Positions 21,293 through 21,865 of a stretch of 21,865 bases of DNA are shown here, in pieces. The stretch is taken from assembly GCA_016204425.1 (NCBI GenBank), contig JACQKR010000037.1, forward strand, positions 1 through 21,865, written 5' to 3'. Under the pieces are notes generated by a model that searched no databases, was not told where the DNA came from, and saw nothing but the letters and a program-made list of their open reading frames with translations. Made by a program: the position numbers and the translations under genes. Each line of letters begins with the position of its first letter. Positions within the stretch are counted from its first letter, which is position 1. The DNA comes from Candidatus Levyibacteriota bacterium (GTDB taxonomy: Bacteria > Patescibacteriota > Microgenomatia > Levybacterales > UBA12049).

Positions 21293-21865
21293 CTAAAACA
21301 TAGATGGGTAGCCTATGATTAGCATGTTATCATCAAATTTTTTAAGAGTTACATTCTTTAGATGCACTGCGTCTTTAATATAGCTTGCTCCGCTACCGCC
21401 AATAGCACTAACTCCTTCTTTTCCACCAATAATAATTGGCGCGTAAAATGCATAAACTTTATCAAATAATCTTTCATCAATACATATTCCTAGCGTCTTA
21501 CCACCTCCCTCTACCAAAACACTAATAATTTCTTGCTCTTTTAGGTAATTAAGCAAGTCCTTTAATAGTATCTCTTTATTCTTAAGCATCAAGACGGTTA
21601 TTCTTTTTTGTTTCAAAAGTTCTATTTTTTCCTCAGATGCTAACGAGGTAGTAACTAGTAAGACATTATTATCTCTCAGTACCTGGCTTTCCAAAGGTAC
21701 TCTTAAATGAGGGTCCAAAATTATTCTCAGTGGATCTTTTTTCGCTTTATTCCTCACTCCTAAATGAGGGTTATCATAAATTACTGTATTAACTCCCACT
21801 AAAACTGCTTGGTACTGACTCCGTAACCTTTTGGCAAAGGTTCTCGCTTTCTCATTGGTAATCCA
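21293..21865 (-). CDS. ribD: RibD C-terminal reductase domain, partial at right edge
   Basis: The frame is open to the window edge, so the 5' part is missing; at least 190 residues are present. It encodes the RibD_C/DHFR-like fold of riboflavin biosynthesis, which reduces the ribosyl side chain of 5-amino-6-(phosphoribosylamino)uracil with NADPH. The visible sequence starts WITNEKARTFAKRLRSQYQA, then VLVGVNTVIYDNPHLGVR, matching the family's substrate and NADP-binding start (W.T...AR...LR...DA...G..T...D.P.L..R). VLVEGGGKTLG and the late FYAPIIIGGKEG are also typical. Asp replaced by Gln in the RSQYQA position is a small departure. Whether a deaminase domain is fused upstream cannot be seen. 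A GTG at 21799 is internal to the conserved region and is not the true start. Confidence 0.9.
   Translation of the reverse strand, partial: WITNEKARTFAKRLRSQYQAVLVGVNTVIYDNPHLGVRNKAKKDPLRIILDPHLRVPLESQVLRDNNVLLVTTSLASEEKIELLKQKRITVLMLKNKEILLKDLLNYLKEQEIISVLVEGGGKTLGICIDERLFDKVYAFYAPIIIGGKEGVSAIGGSGASYIKDAVHLKNVTLKKFDDNMLIIGYPSMF

Noticed and set aside
1..21865. UGA recoded as glycine, as in Gracilibacteria/SR1
   Set aside because: TGA ends several genes exactly at junctions (for example 6947, 7339, 7863 and 20023), and conserved domains contain no in-frame TGA.

Overview
The window reads as a chromosome segment of a small-genome bacterium, most likely Candidate Phyla Radiation / Patescibacteria (Microgenomates-like). 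This is inferred from gene content and style. Genes are tightly packed, with 4-base overlaps and gaps of 2-7 bases. There is a streamlined Gram-positive-style type IV pilus cluster without a secretin. Several small proteins look lineage-specific. TAA, TAG and TGA all act as stops, so the UGA-Gly code of Gracilibacteria/SR1 does not apply. I saw no tRNA, rRNA, IS element, CRISPR array or integrase.

Layout. 1-201: non-coding, with two inverted repeats. 202-2459 (-): an M16 zinc peptidase with its own promoter, and a membrane-anchored Ig-like/OB-like protein. 2586-3002 (+): a CoA-binding protein whose 3' end overlaps convergent glutamate dehydrogenase (2992-4272, -). 4362-5580 (-): a small helical protein and a predicted exported protein.

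5643-13816 (-) is the pilus locus. In transcription order it holds an Hpt phosphotransfer protein, a single-domain response regulator, PilB ATPase, PilC platform protein, a GspH/FimT-like prepilin, a 639-aa prepilin fused to a propeller-like adhesin, a PilW/GspJ-like prepilin, a PilX/GspK-like pilin, a C-terminally anchored protein that may be a reduced PilM/PilN, and a likely major pilin with its own promoter behind a hairpin. No histidine kinase, PilT, PilD or secretin is encoded here.

13884-21865 is more unusual. It holds a two-TM protein, an HExxH zinc-protease-like protein paired with an HD-domain protein, a divergent GT20 trehalose-phosphate-synthase-like gene (+), and a multi-TM GT-C/YfhO-like protein. 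Next comes a second copy of the protease-like family in which HEIGH is replaced by QQLGK, paired with a different unknown gene. Then there is a structured spacer, an Ala-rich disordered protein, and the C-terminal reductase part of ribD running off the right edge.

Two themes stand out. One is the active/inactive pair of protease-like paralogs, each second in a two-gene unit with a 5-base gap. The other is promoter geometry: several genes have a TATAAT-like box only 5-9 bases before the start codon, which predicts leaderless mRNAs, while genes inside operons sometimes have strong Shine-Dalgarno sites. No intergenic stretch exceeds 300 bases.
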